From positions 1,520,001 through 1,584,000 of the forward strand of contig NZ_CP110389.1 of assembly GCF_026015985.1 (NCBI RefSeq): 64,000 bases of DNA, given 5' to 3'. Shown piece after piece: positions 53,501 through 64,000 of this stretch. A program made the translations under genes and the position numbers. Source of the stretch: Rhodopseudomonas sp. P2A-2r (lineage in GTDB: Bacteria > Pseudomonadota > Alphaproteobacteria > Rhizobiales > Xanthobacteraceae). A model generated the notes under the pieces. It ran no database searches, was not told the origin of the DNA, and saw only the letters and a program-made list of their open reading frames with translations. Positions within the stretch are counted from its first letter, which is position 1, and every line of letters starts with the position of its first letter.

Positions 53501-56500
53501 ACTGCGTGGCTACGGCCTTACGGGCGGCGGAACGCTGGCACTGCAGGCGGGTCGCGCCGCAATCGGTGATCAGCCCGGCGTCAGTCAAGCCGGCACGCTG
53601 GCGCTGGCAGCCAATTTCTTCTCGAAGGGGTTCGGATCTTACGCGATCATCGGCAATCGCGGCGTGACGGTGGCCGACGGTGCGATCGTGGATGTCACGA
53701 TGCCGGTCTACCGTCTGGCTTCCGGATCGGACCCGGCCACCGCCGGACTCGAGGTCTGGACGCCACCGCTCTACGCCGAGAACGCGCTGACCGGCGCACT
53801 GACGCTGCGCGGCGGCGCAAGCCTGACCTTGCAGGCCGGCAGCAATCTGGCCCTGGCGCGCGATCTGGCATCGGTCAGCCTGACGGTCGGCAAGAATGCC
53901 GCGATCAATGTCGATCCTGGAAAGTCCATTGCCCTGAGCAGCGTCGGCCAGCTGACGGTGGACGGCACGCTGCATTCCGCGGGTGGCAACATCACGCTGA
54001 AGACCGTTTCGCTCGCCGGGACGGAAGCTGAGCGTGCTACGCGCACCGTCAACAGCCGTTCGATCTGGATCGGCGAGACGGCGCGGCTGGATGTGGCAGC
54101 AAAGGCGGTGGTCGCACACGATGCGCGGGGCCGACGCTATGGTCTGGTCGGCAATGGCGGCAGCATCGTTATCGGTGGCGAGATTGACTCCGCGCTCGGG
54201 CAGGCGACTGCTGCGGAGAACTTCATCGTTATTCGCCCCGGCGCTGTGCTCGACGCGTCGGGCGCTGTCGCGACGCTCGATATTCCGGGGCTGGGCGCCG
54301 TCGATGTCGCCAGCAATGGCGGTAGCATTTCGCTGATCTCCAACAATGGATTGTATCTCGACGGCACGATGATCGCGCGTGCTGGCGGTGCCGGCGCCGC
54401 GGGCGGTCGCCTGAACGTCGCGTTGCAGACGCTCGAATACCGTTTTAGGAGCAGTAATGTCGATTATCCGGTTGCCGATGCGCGCGTGCGGGCGTTGCGC
54501 GAGATCGTGATCGCCGACAAGCAGGGCGGCTCCGTTCTCGCGGGGATCTTCAGGCCGGTGCCGCCGATCCAGCCCTGGTCTATGGCTATGCGAGGCTCGG
54601 CACCGACACCGTGGCTCATGGCGGGTTCGATAATCTCGCCGTCATGAGCCCGGCCATCGCCTTCGACGGAGCGCTGAACCTGCGCACCGCGCAGAGCATC
54701 GATCTCTACAGTTCCGGGCTGATCCTCGGCGCCAACGCGCCGCTCGATAGCCGCGTTGCGGTGGGCTCTGCCTATGTGCGGCTTGGCCAGAACAATTACG
54801 CCAGCACGTCGCAAAGCCCGGATGTCAGCCGCGAGTCGGTCGGCGGCTTGCCGCGCCCGGCACCGTCCGGCGCATATCTCGACGTGAGCGCGCAGTTGAT
54901 CGATATTCGCGACACCGTCTCTCTCGGTGCCGGCATCACCACCCTGCGCAGCGCGGGCGATATCCGTTTCGTGCAGGGCGTCAGCCCGAATGCCCCGGTT
55001 GTCAGCACGGTGCTGACCAGCCCGCTCAGCGTCACCTTGCAGGCGGCGCAGATCTATCCGGCCACCGGCGTCAGGGCGCAGATCAAGGTGGGCCAAAGCT
55101 CCGTGGCCGGATCGCTGGTTTACGATCCAGCCCAGGTGCTGCGCATCGAATCCAACGGCGCCGGTGTGCCATCGGTGCCGTATTCGGCCTTCGGCGACCT
55201 GACAATCAATGCGGGAACGATCGAACAGGGCGGCGTGTTGCGAGCGCCTCTTGGCCGTCTCGAGCTCGGCGGCACCGGCAGCAAGGTAGTCCTGTTGCCG
55301 GGCAGCGTGACTTCGGTCAGCGGCGCCGGCCTGCAGATGCCCTATGGCGGCACGATCGACGGACTGACCTACAATTATGATGGCAAGGCTGTCAGCCTGA
55401 CTGGCATCGGCGCCGGCGGCGGTTCGTTCGGCGGCACCCTGCTGATCGGCCTGACTTTGACCGGCACGCAGGTCGATGTGCGAAACGGCGCAGTGCTCGA
55501 TATGTCGGGCGGCGGCGAACTGCGCGGCGCCGGTTTTGTTTCCGGCCGCGGCGGCTCCACCGACGCGCGCTATGCATCGTTGATGCAGGTCGTGGGCGGC
55601 AAGATCACCCAGCCCGGCCTTGCGACCAATCCGGTCTACGCCATCGTTCCCGGTGCCCAGCGCGTCTATGCCCCGGCTGGCGGCGAACGCAGTGCGCTCG
55701 ATCCGGTCGTCGGTCAGCAGATCACTTTGCGTGAGAACATTCCTGGTCTGCCGGCGGGGACCTATACGCTGATGCCCGCCAGCTACGCGCTGCTGCCCGG
55801 CGCATTCCGTGTCGAGCTTAACGGCGGCATGACCCACAGCGCGCCGATCAACAGTCTAGCGCTGGCCAACGGCTCTTGGGCTGCGTCCGCGCAACTCGGC
55901 ATTGCCAATACCGGCATTGCCGAGAGCCTATCCCGTCAGGTGATCCTCACCTCGGGCGCCGTGATGCGCAGCTACTCGAAATATGACGAAACCAGTTATG
56001 CGGACTTCGTGCGAGCCGACGCACTGCGCATCGGCGTGCCGCGCGCGATGATCGAGGCCGACGCCAGGTCGCTGCGTCTGAACCTCCAAGCGGGCAAGGG
56101 GGCCGATGCGTTCCGCTTCAGTGGCGAGAGCCGGTTTGGCGTCGCGAAAGGTGGCTTTGGCGGATCGCTGACCGTGACGACGGGCGGCTACAGCTCTGAG
56201 ACTGACGACATCGAGATCGTTGCAGCAGGGACGCAGGCGACGGCCGGCTTCGGCGGCGTGACGCTCGACGCCGGCGCCCTCAGCGCCGTAGGCGCATCGC
56301 GGCTGGTGGTCGGCGGCCCACAATACCTGACTTACGGCAAGACCGGCACAATTGTCGGCACTGGTCTCGGTGCGCGCCAATTGGTGCTGCGATCGGGTGC
56401 GGTGCTGTCCGCGCCGGAAGTGTTCCTCTCGGCGGTCGGCAATCTCTCTATTGAGCAGGGCGCCGGCATCAATACGCTCGGGCGCGGCAGGGCCGCCTAT

Positions 56501-59500
56501 GATGCCGCGGACGGCTTCCATTACAGCATCGGAAGGCCCGATCAGGCGGTATCCATGGTGGCGGTGTCGAACGGCGTGCTCAGCATGCTGCCGCCGGTGG
56601 GCGAGACACCGTCGGGTAACCTGCTCATCGGCGGCTGCCTCACGGTATGCGCCGGTGAAACGCAGATCTATTCGGAAGGCACCATCGTGCTATCCACGTC
56701 GGGCCAGTTCACGCTCGACGACGCGGTGCGCTACGGCACGCGCAATCTGACTCTTGCCGTGCAGGGGATCAATGTGGGTGACAGTGCGGCGTTGGCGGCT
56801 GCGGCAGCCGGCAATGTACTGCCGGCTGGGCTGTCGTTGAACCAAAGCGTGCTCAATCGCTTGCTACGCGGTGACACGCAATATGGCGCGCCCGCCCTGC
56901 AGACGCTGGTGCTGAGCGCGGCCAACTCGGTCAACTTCTACGGCAACGTGACGCTGGATACGATCGATCCGGTCACCGGCCGATCGACGCTGGATACGCT
57001 GGTGCTCGGCACGCCCGCGATCTATGGCAGCGGCATTGCCGGCGATGTGGCGACGATCCGCACCGGCAACCTGATCTGGAAGGGCGCGACCACCGCACCC
57101 GCCACGGTCGTCAACGGCGGGGCAGGGACCGGCAGCGGCACGCTCAACATCGAGGCCGCGCGTATCGAGTTCGGTTACGGCCCCGGCAGCCAGCCGACCG
57201 GCACCAGCATCGATGCTCGCCTGGCGCTCGGCTTTGCCAACGTCAACCTGCGCGCCAGCGACCGCATCACAGCGAACCAGAAGGGCAGCCTGTCCGTCTA
57301 CCAGTCGCAGGGCGCCTATCAGGCGGCGACCGGCTACGCCTATAGCGGCGGCAACCTGACGATCACGGCACCGCTGGTCACCGGCGGGGCTGGCTCGGTC
57401 AACAAGATCACAGCTGGTGGTTCCCTTGTGCTGAGGGCGCCGGCGAGCGGGGCAGCTGCTCCAGCCAAGGATGCCTCGCTCGGCGCCGAACTCAGCCTTG
57501 CCGGGCAGGACGTCAGTATCGACACGCTGCTGTCGCTGCCCAGCGGCAAGCTGACCGTGACAGCCGAACGTGACCTGACGCTGACCGACCGGGCGACGAT
57601 CGACATGGCCGGCCGCACCGTCGCTTTCAACGACGTCAACAAATATAGCTGGGGCGGCGATGTCGTCCTCAATAGCCGCAGCGGCAGCATCCGCCAGGCG
57701 GCGGGTTCGGTAATCGATCTCTCGGCACAGAACAACCGCGGCGGTTCGCTGAAGGCGACCGCGCTGGCGGATCTCGCTGGTGTGGTCGATCTGGAGGGCA
57801 GCATCCTCGGCAGCACGTCCGGCGTCTACGATGCCGGCGGCACGCTGGTGCCCTGGAAGGCTGCCATGGTCGAAATCCGCGGCCAGCGGCTGGGCGACAC
57901 CGGCACGCTCGATACGCAATTCGCAGCGCTGAACCAGCGCCTGAATGCGGGTGGCGTGTTCGGCGCGCGCAGCTTCCAGTTCAAGCAGGGCGACCTGACG
58001 ATCGGCAACGACGTCAAGGCCGGCGAAGTCGATGTCTCCCTCGACAATGGCAGCCTGACGGTGATCGGCACTATCGATGCCAGCGGTGCGCAGGTCGGCA
58101 GCATCGTGCTGGCGGCGAAGAACAACCTGACCATCGCGAGCGGCGCGCTGCTCGACGCCCATGGCAGCACGCTGCGGGTCGACAGCTACGGCAAGATCAT
58201 CGACGCACCGAACCGCGCGATCGTCGATCTGACCTCGCGTGACGGCACGCTGACGCTGGCCTCGGGCGCGCGAATCGATCTGCGCCACGGTACCGATGCG
58301 AAGACCGGCAGTGCAGCGTATCAGAACGATGGCCTGGCGCTCGGCACGCTCGAACTCTACGCGGGCCGAACCGGCGAGACCAGCGGCGACGTCCGCATCG
58401 ATGCCGGCGGCGCGCTGGATATTCGTGGCGCGCGCTCGATCGCCGTCAATGCGACGTGGCGCTATAGCGATGCGGACCCCGGCACCGATCCTGCGGCGAG
58501 CGGCCGGCCATATCAGGTGATCACACAGGATTATCTAGACAGGAAGAACGTCCAGACCGAGCTGTTCATGAATGCTGCACGCGTCAACGGCAACCTCATG
58601 AACAACAAGCTTGCCGGTCTGCGCGCCTACACTGATGCCTTCCATCTGCGTCCCGGCGTCGAGATTATCAGCGCGACGCCCGATGGCGACCTGGTTGTGC
58701 AGGGCGATCTCGACCTGTCCAAATATCGCTATGACAGCGTCAATCCGAACAGCCAGAAAACCGGCGTGTACGGTTCAGGCGAGCCCGGTGCGTTGACAAT
58801 TCGCGCCGGCGGCAACCTCGACATCTACGGCAGCATCACCGACGGCTTTACGCCGCCGCCGGCGACGCAGGACGACAATGGCTGGCTGCTGCTGCCCGGC
58901 ATCAATCTGAATGGCGGCGATATCGTGGTGCCGCGCGGCGGCGTCGTGATCGCCGACGGCACGGCCTATGAAGGCGGCACGACCCTGAACTACGATCTGC
59001 CGGTCAAGGCGATGAAGTTCGACGCCAACATCGTGATCCCGGCGCCGAGCGCGCTCGCTGCGCCGCTCACCGTGCCGGCCGGGACCGTGTTCAGCGCTAC
59101 CGTGCGCGACGCCTTCGGAAATGTTCTCTATGCAGCCGGCACCGTTCTTGGAGCGTCGGTGACGCTGCCGGCCGATACGCGTTTCGATGCCGGCATGCGC
59201 CTGCCGGGCACCGCACAGCTCGCGGCATTGGTCTGGCCGGCTGGTGTGCCGCTGCCGCTGCAGATCGGCAATCCGACCGGCAACAATACAGCGATCCGGT
59301 TGTATGTACTGAACGGCGACACCACGCTGCCGCTGGGCGCTTTGCTGCCAGCGGCGACCAATATCAAGCTGTCTGCCGGCGTGGAATCCATCGATCTGCG
59401 TCCCTCGGTCAACACCCGCCAGGGCTCGCTATGGGCGTTGGCGAAGATGCTGCCGGAAGGTTCGCAGTCGTGGTCGGTGCGGCTGGTCGCAGGCGCCGAC

Positions 59501-62500
59501 ACCGAGGCGGCGGACAGCCGGATCGTGCAGGCCAATCCGAAGCGCGGCGATATCCGGCTGGCCGATCATCACTATGGCATGTTCGGCAAAACGGTTCCGG
59601 GTCCTGCCGTTTTTACCTGGACGCAGGCGGCCTACGACGAACTTAGCGAATTCATACCCGGCATCGTGGTCGGTGCCGTCATCACCGATCAATTCCTGGG
59701 CGATCTGCAACCGGGCCTGACCGTGGCTTCGTATTGCAGCGATACCCCGGCGCACTGTCAGAAAGCATCCTTCACCTGGACGCAGACTGCCTATGACGAA
59801 CTCCACGAATTTGTACCCGGCATCGTCGTTGGCGGCGTCATCACCGATAAATTCCTGGGCGATCTCCAACCCGACCTGACCGCGATCGACTATTGCACAA
59901 GCACCCCGCTGCATTGCGGGAAGCTGGCGGCAGACACGTTCGTTCCCAAGGCCGGCAGCACCCGCTTCAGTGTGGTGCGCACCGGTGCTGCGGATCTCGA
60001 ACTTCTGGCCGGCGGCAATCTGCGCATGGACTCGTTGTACGGCGTCTACACCGCGGGGACATCGTCTGCGGCCACTTACCGCGACGATCCCTACAATCTG
60101 CCGCGTGCGGTCGGCCTGCCCAAAGTCGTTGGTGGCCTCGGCACCGTGCTCAACGATGCCGATGGCGCCTATGAGGAATTTGTCAAGCGTGATGGCCCCA
60201 ACAGCACGGCGCGTGCGTGGTATCCGACCGGGGGTGGCAACCTGACGCTCAGGGCCGGCGGCGACCTGACCGGCGACGTGATGCAGCAACTGACTGGCAC
60301 CGGCTTCGGCCGTCCCAACCCGCAGGACACCGGCTACAACACGGCAGCCATCGGCAACTGGCTGTGGCGCCAGGGCAGCGGCAACACGCTCGGCGGGGGC
60401 AGCGATCAGGCGACCGCCTGGTTCATCAATTTTGGCACCTATGTGCCGGGGGCTTCCGGCGCGGATCAGATGGTCGGCTTCACCGGCTTCGGCACGCTGG
60501 GCGGCGGCAATTTGCGCGTCGATGTCGGCGGCAATGCCGGCATTCTGGCGCAGCGTGGTGGCGTGTATGAGGCCAATGGCGTCAATCTGCGCAGCGAGGG
60601 CCTGGTTCTGGCCGTGGGCAGCACCGGCCGTGTGCTGGCCGACGGCAGCCTGAGCCTGACCGGCGGCGGCGATATCGACATGCGCATTGGCGGCACGCTC
60701 AACGCCTTTACGCTCAATGCGGCGCAAAATCAGGACAATGCCGACAAGAACGCCATGCTCAATGGCGCGATCGTCAACCTGCGCGGCAATGTGAGCTTGC
60801 AGGCCGGTGGGCTCGGCGTGCTGCCGCTCGACTATACGCAGGCCTCGGTGCGCGACACCCGCGCTACCGATCCGTTCAGCGCCGGCAAGGCGTTTGCCCA
60901 GATCGGCATCGTGCTGGCGCCGGGCGACGCCAGCTACAACATAGCTACCCGCGGCGATCTGGTGATCAAGGGTGTCAACGATCCGGGGCGCGTCACGCTG
61001 GCGAACCAACCGGGATTCACGCTGGGCGGCGCGAACGGCCGCGGCGATAGCTGGTTCTCGCTGTGGACCGCGCATAGTGCCATCAACCTGTTCAGTGCCG
61101 GCGGCGATCTGACGCCGATCACCGCCGGGGAGGGCATTGCAGCCACCGACCTCGCTTATGTCTACCCGTCGATCCTGACCGCGGTAGCCGCCAGCGGCAG
61201 CCTGTATTACGGCTATGCGGCAGACTACAATCGCAACTCCCTGGATATCGGCGACCTACTGCTGGCGCCGTCGGCGAATAGCAGGCTCGAATTCCTCGCC
61301 AAAGGATCGATCTTTGCCGAGGGCTTCACCGTCAGCCAGTCCACTGCGGCCAGCGCCGCGATGGCGACGCCGTTCCGGCCAGCTTTTTCCGGAAAGAGCA
61401 ATGGAGGAGAGGCTCGCAGCAACGTTTCTGCGACCGGCAATCGCGCCGCCGCGCTTCCGTTGTTCGCCTTCGGGCCAGACAGTGCATCGGCCGAATGGGC
61501 CGGCATCACTGATCCTGCGCGCTTCTATGCCGTCATCGGCGACCTTGTCGGTGTCAGCAGCGGGCGTTTGACCAGCTTCGATACCAGCGATGCCGGACGT
61601 GCGGGGCAGAAGAGATATCAGGGCGGTCCGACGCGGATGATGGCGGGACGCGACATCGTCAGCAGCGGCACCCCGATCGGTCAAGACGAACAGACCTCGA
61701 GTCCGATCAGCTACTCCAGCGCCGACAACTTCTTCATCCACCGTAACGTCGCCGACGTGTCGATGGTCTCCGCCGGTCGCGATATCCTGTACAGCTCGTT
61801 CAGCGTCGCCGGTCCCGGTTCGTTGCAGATCTCTGCCGGCCGCAACATTCTGATGGCCGACAAAGGCCGCGTCAGCTCGGTAGGCCCGGCCATCGCCGGC
61901 GACACCCGTCTGGGTGCCGGCATCACGATGCTGGCCGGCACCGGTGCAAATGCGCCGGACTATCACGCATTGCTGCGCTATCTCGATCCCGCCAATCTGC
62001 TGCCGACCGGCACGCCGCTCGACGGCTCGGGCAAGGTGGCGAAGACCTATGAGAAGGAGCTGGTCGCCTGGCTGCAACAGCGCACCGGCTTTGCCGGAAC
62101 CGCTGCCGAGGCTCGCGTCGCGTTTGGTGCTCTGGCACCGGAGCAGCAGCAGATCTTCCTGCGGCAGGTCTATTTCGCTGAGCTTACCGCTGGCGGCCGC
62201 GAATATAACGACACGACCAGCTCCCGCTATGGCAGCTATCTGCGTGGCCGTGCCGCCATCGCGGCGCTTTTCCCGGACGCCTCGGCATCGTCGGGCGACA
62301 TCATCATGTTCGGTGGTTCCGGTGTGCAGACCCTGTTCGGCGGTGACATCCAGATGTTCACGCCATCCGGCAAACTGGTGGTCGGCGTCGAAGGCATCGC
62401 ACCGCCTGCAACGGCCGGCCTGGTGACGCAGGGGTCGGGCAATATCCAGATCTACAGCCAGGGCAGCGTGCTGCTCGGCCTGTCTCGCATCATGACCACG

Positions 62501-63141
62501 TTCGGCGGCAACATCATCGCATGGACGGCGAACGGCGACATCAATGCCGGGCGTGGCGCCAAGACGACGGTGGTGTATACGCCGCCGAAGCGCGTCTACG
62601 ACATCTATGGCAATGTGACGCTGTCGCCGACCGTACCGTCGTCGGGCGCCGGCATCGCCACGCTCAATCCGATCCCCGAAGTGAAAGCCGGCGACATCGA
62701 CCTGATCGCGCCGCGCGGCACCATCGACGCCGGCGAAGCAGGCATCCGCGTGTCCGGCAATATCAATCTGGCGGCGCTGCAGATCGTCAATGCTGCGAAT
62801 ATCCAGGTGCAGGGATCGTCGTCGGGTGTTCCGACGGTACAGGCGCCCAGCATCAGCGCCGCACTGTCGACGTCTAACGCAACGGCGGCGACGCAGCAGA
62901 CGACGACGCCTGCACCGGCGGCCAACAACAATCCCTCGGTGATCATCGTCGAAGTGCTCGGCTATGGCGGCGGAGAGGGTCAAGCGCCGACCGGCGGCGA
63001 CGACCGCGACGGCAAAAAGATCGCCGCAGCCTGAACCAGGATCCGGCCGGCCTGGTTCAGGTGATCGGTTCGGGAGATTTGTTGCCGGCGCAACGACAGA
63101 AACTGACGGCGACCGAACAGCGCAACTTCGATGAGCCGTAG
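50589..63141 (+). CDS. Giant filamentous-haemagglutinin-like exoprotein, module 3
   Basis: About 4184 residues after joining frames. Signal peptide (LASVSVLGVLVAGSGAQ), Ala/Gln-rich stretch (AAQQAVSAAKQSQDALSRSV), TPS domain (TLTFDQQGNSNWVALNRV, NQSGIIFGGSSQVNVGSL near residue 216), long beta-helix-type repeats, and the DUF3739-like end (NPSVIIVEVLGYGGG). The first frame breaks at a G run (54542-54545), where the other frame supplies GDLQAGAADPALVYGYARLG. The visible stop at 63034 is also premature: one base added to the A run at 63014-63018 gives LVQVIGSGDLLPAQRQKL and ends at 63141, matching the FHA2 tail. Close paralogue of FHA1. It contains an unusual Cys-bearing tandem repeat at 59612-59929. 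Last gene of module 3. Confidence 0.88.
59612..59929 (+). repeat. Tandem duplication of a 53-residue Cys-pair unit in FHA3
   Basis: Two adjacent 159-bp units (59612-59770, 59771-59929). Each begins FTWTQ-[AT]-AYDEL, continues with EF-[IV]-PGIVVG and FLGDLQP, and ends in a Cys pair (YCSDTPAHC / YCTSTPLHC). Cysteines are very rare in the rest of the protein. No counterpart is seen in the visible part of FHA1 or in FHA2. Confidence 0.85.
62929..62964 (+). repeat. 36-bp direct repeat in FHA3 3' end, copy 2
   Basis: Same 36 bases as 47671-47706; encodes the conserved FHA tail. The two copies lie 15.3 kb apart in direct orientation, and recombination between them would delete the whole of module 3. 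Confidence 0.75.
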
Positions 63142-63455
63142 CCTCCAATCGCCACATGGGTCCCGAACAGGCCGTCCGGCGATCAGTGAACGACGGCCAT
63201 TCGACGCGTCAATGAGAGCTTAGCGTGTACCATTTAAGAGCGATGTGCCTGCACTGCTGCGGTTGATCGACAATTTGCCAACGGACGGGGGAGATTGGTG
63301 GAGGGAGTAGGTGAATTCGTCGCCGTTGTGGTTCAAGGGGGCGCTTGTGGCGCGAAGGGAGCACCGGCGTAGTGCCGGTGGTCGATAGCTGTCCGTCGTC
63401 AGGCAATTTGAGACTGATCAGGCATTTCGAGAAGAGAGGCTCTGGCTCATCAGGG
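63142..63455. other. Intergenic region between FHA3 and the IS3 element
   Basis: About 310 bp with no supported gene. It probably holds the end of the module 3 transcript and the right end of the IS element. No convincing terminator hairpin with a T-run was found by eye. Confidence 0.4.
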
Positions 63456-63462
63456 TTAGAGT

Positions 63463-64000
63463 TTAAGCGGCCTGCAGTCGGTGCTGCAAGCGTCGGTTCG
63501 CGATGGTGGCAAGTTTAATGCGTCTGCGTTCTGCGAGGATCGTCTGCGCTCTGCCGAAGTAAACGTCGGCAGGTGTGACGTTTTCGATGCTCTCATGATA
63601 TCGAACATGATTGTAGTGCTCGACAAAGGCTCCAATCTGTCGGTCGAGATCTCCGGGTAAATAATAGTTTTCCAGTAGGATCGGTTCTTCAGGGTCTGGT
63701 GCCAACGCTCGATCTTGCCCTGGGTCTGTGGGTGATAGGGTGCGCCCCGCACATGCAGCATGCCCTTGTCCTCGAGCAAGTCAGCCAGATCGCCTGCAAC
63801 ATAGGATGCGCCGTTGTCGCTTAGCAGCCTTGGCCGATGCACAACGGTGGCGCTGTCGAGGCCCGATGCGGCCAGAGCTTGGTCCAGCGTGGCCGTGACG
63901 TCGGAAGCGCACATAGTGGGGCCGAGCCGCCACGCCACGATGAAGCGCGAGAAGTCGTCCAACACCGTCGACAGATAATACCACCCCCAGCCGGTGATCT
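63463..64000 (-). mobile_element. IS3-family transposase, C-terminal part (frameshifted, runs off the edge)
   Basis: Minus-strand integrase-core transposase of the IS3 group. The first frame reads MLDDFSRFIVAWRLG, LLSDNGASYVAGDLADLL, RGAPYHPQTQGKIERWHQTL, which includes the second and third residues of the DDE triad. Near 63680 the frame shifts; the next gives ILLENYYLPGDL, FVEHYNHVRYHESI, NVTPADVYFGRAQTIL and ends RRLQHRLQAA at 63463. A single missing base explains the break. The N-terminal part lies outside the window. Confidence 0.85.

Noticed and set aside
34853..63141. Search for a TpsB/Omp85-type transporter partner for the FHA proteins
   Set aside because: No POTRA or beta-barrel gene was found on either strand; the partner must be outside the window.
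1..64000. tRNA, rRNA, riboswitch or origin signals
   Set aside because: No cloverleaf, rRNA-like or riboswitch-like sequence was recognised by eye on either strand.

Overview
The window looks like chromosome of a high-GC alphaproteobacterium, most likely the Bradyrhizobium/Rhodopseudomonas/Tardiphaga group (Nitrobacteraceae). The basis is a clade-I nos operon that includes nosX, NnrS and DUF1858 genes beside a Crp/Fnr regulator, an RTX protein with the C-terminal secretion region common in that group, and giant DUF3739-type filamentous-haemagglutinin-like (FHA) proteins.

Layout. (A) 1-6420, minus strand: surface module 1, in transcription order STN-domain periplasmic protein, ECF sigma factor, FecR-like anti-sigma, giant FHA-like protein (runs off the left edge). 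(B) 6901-7253: an orphan fourth STN-domain gene. (C) 7833-17562: type I secretion locus with an HlyB-type ABC exporter carrying a degenerate C39 domain, an HlyD adaptor, an AraC-type regulator, a small acidic protein, and a ~1600-residue RTX protein. That protein carries a PIN-like nuclease domain at its N-terminus, long-period RTX repeats and an internal papain-like (C39-like) domain. (D) 17750-18730: 5'-truncated ISL3-family element. (E) 19069-31864: nitrous-oxide respiration island: DUF1858 protein, Crp/Fnr (NnrR/DNR-like) regulator, nnrS, a ferritin-like protein, nosRZDFYLX and a c-type cytochrome. TTG-N8-CAA boxes lie upstream of the main units. (F) 32296-47917 and (G) 48100-63141: surface modules 2 and 3, same order and same orientation (STN, sigma, FecR, FHA). 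(H) 63456-64000: part of an IS3-family transposase running off the right edge.

The most striking system is the thrice-repeated STN / ECF sigma / FecR / giant FHA module. The STN protein has no TonB-dependent receptor barrel. Instead it ends in a TonB-C-like domain with a conserved Cys and a P-[GA]-x-[HY]-R motif. In outline this resembles the receptor-less cell-surface signalling system VreA-VreI-VreR (PUMA3) of Pseudomonas aeruginosa, here in three paralogous copies each wired to its own giant exoprotein. No TpsB transporter is visible. The second striking item is the RTX protein, which reads as a candidate secreted nuclease/peptidase effector.

Quality note: about fifteen single-base frameshifts interrupt otherwise well-conserved reading frames. 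Most are one-base losses and many sit in G, C or A runs (FHA 1-3, nosX, RTX, STN genes, IS3). They look more like consensus errors than gene decay, so frameshifted genes are annotated as single genes spanning the breaks.
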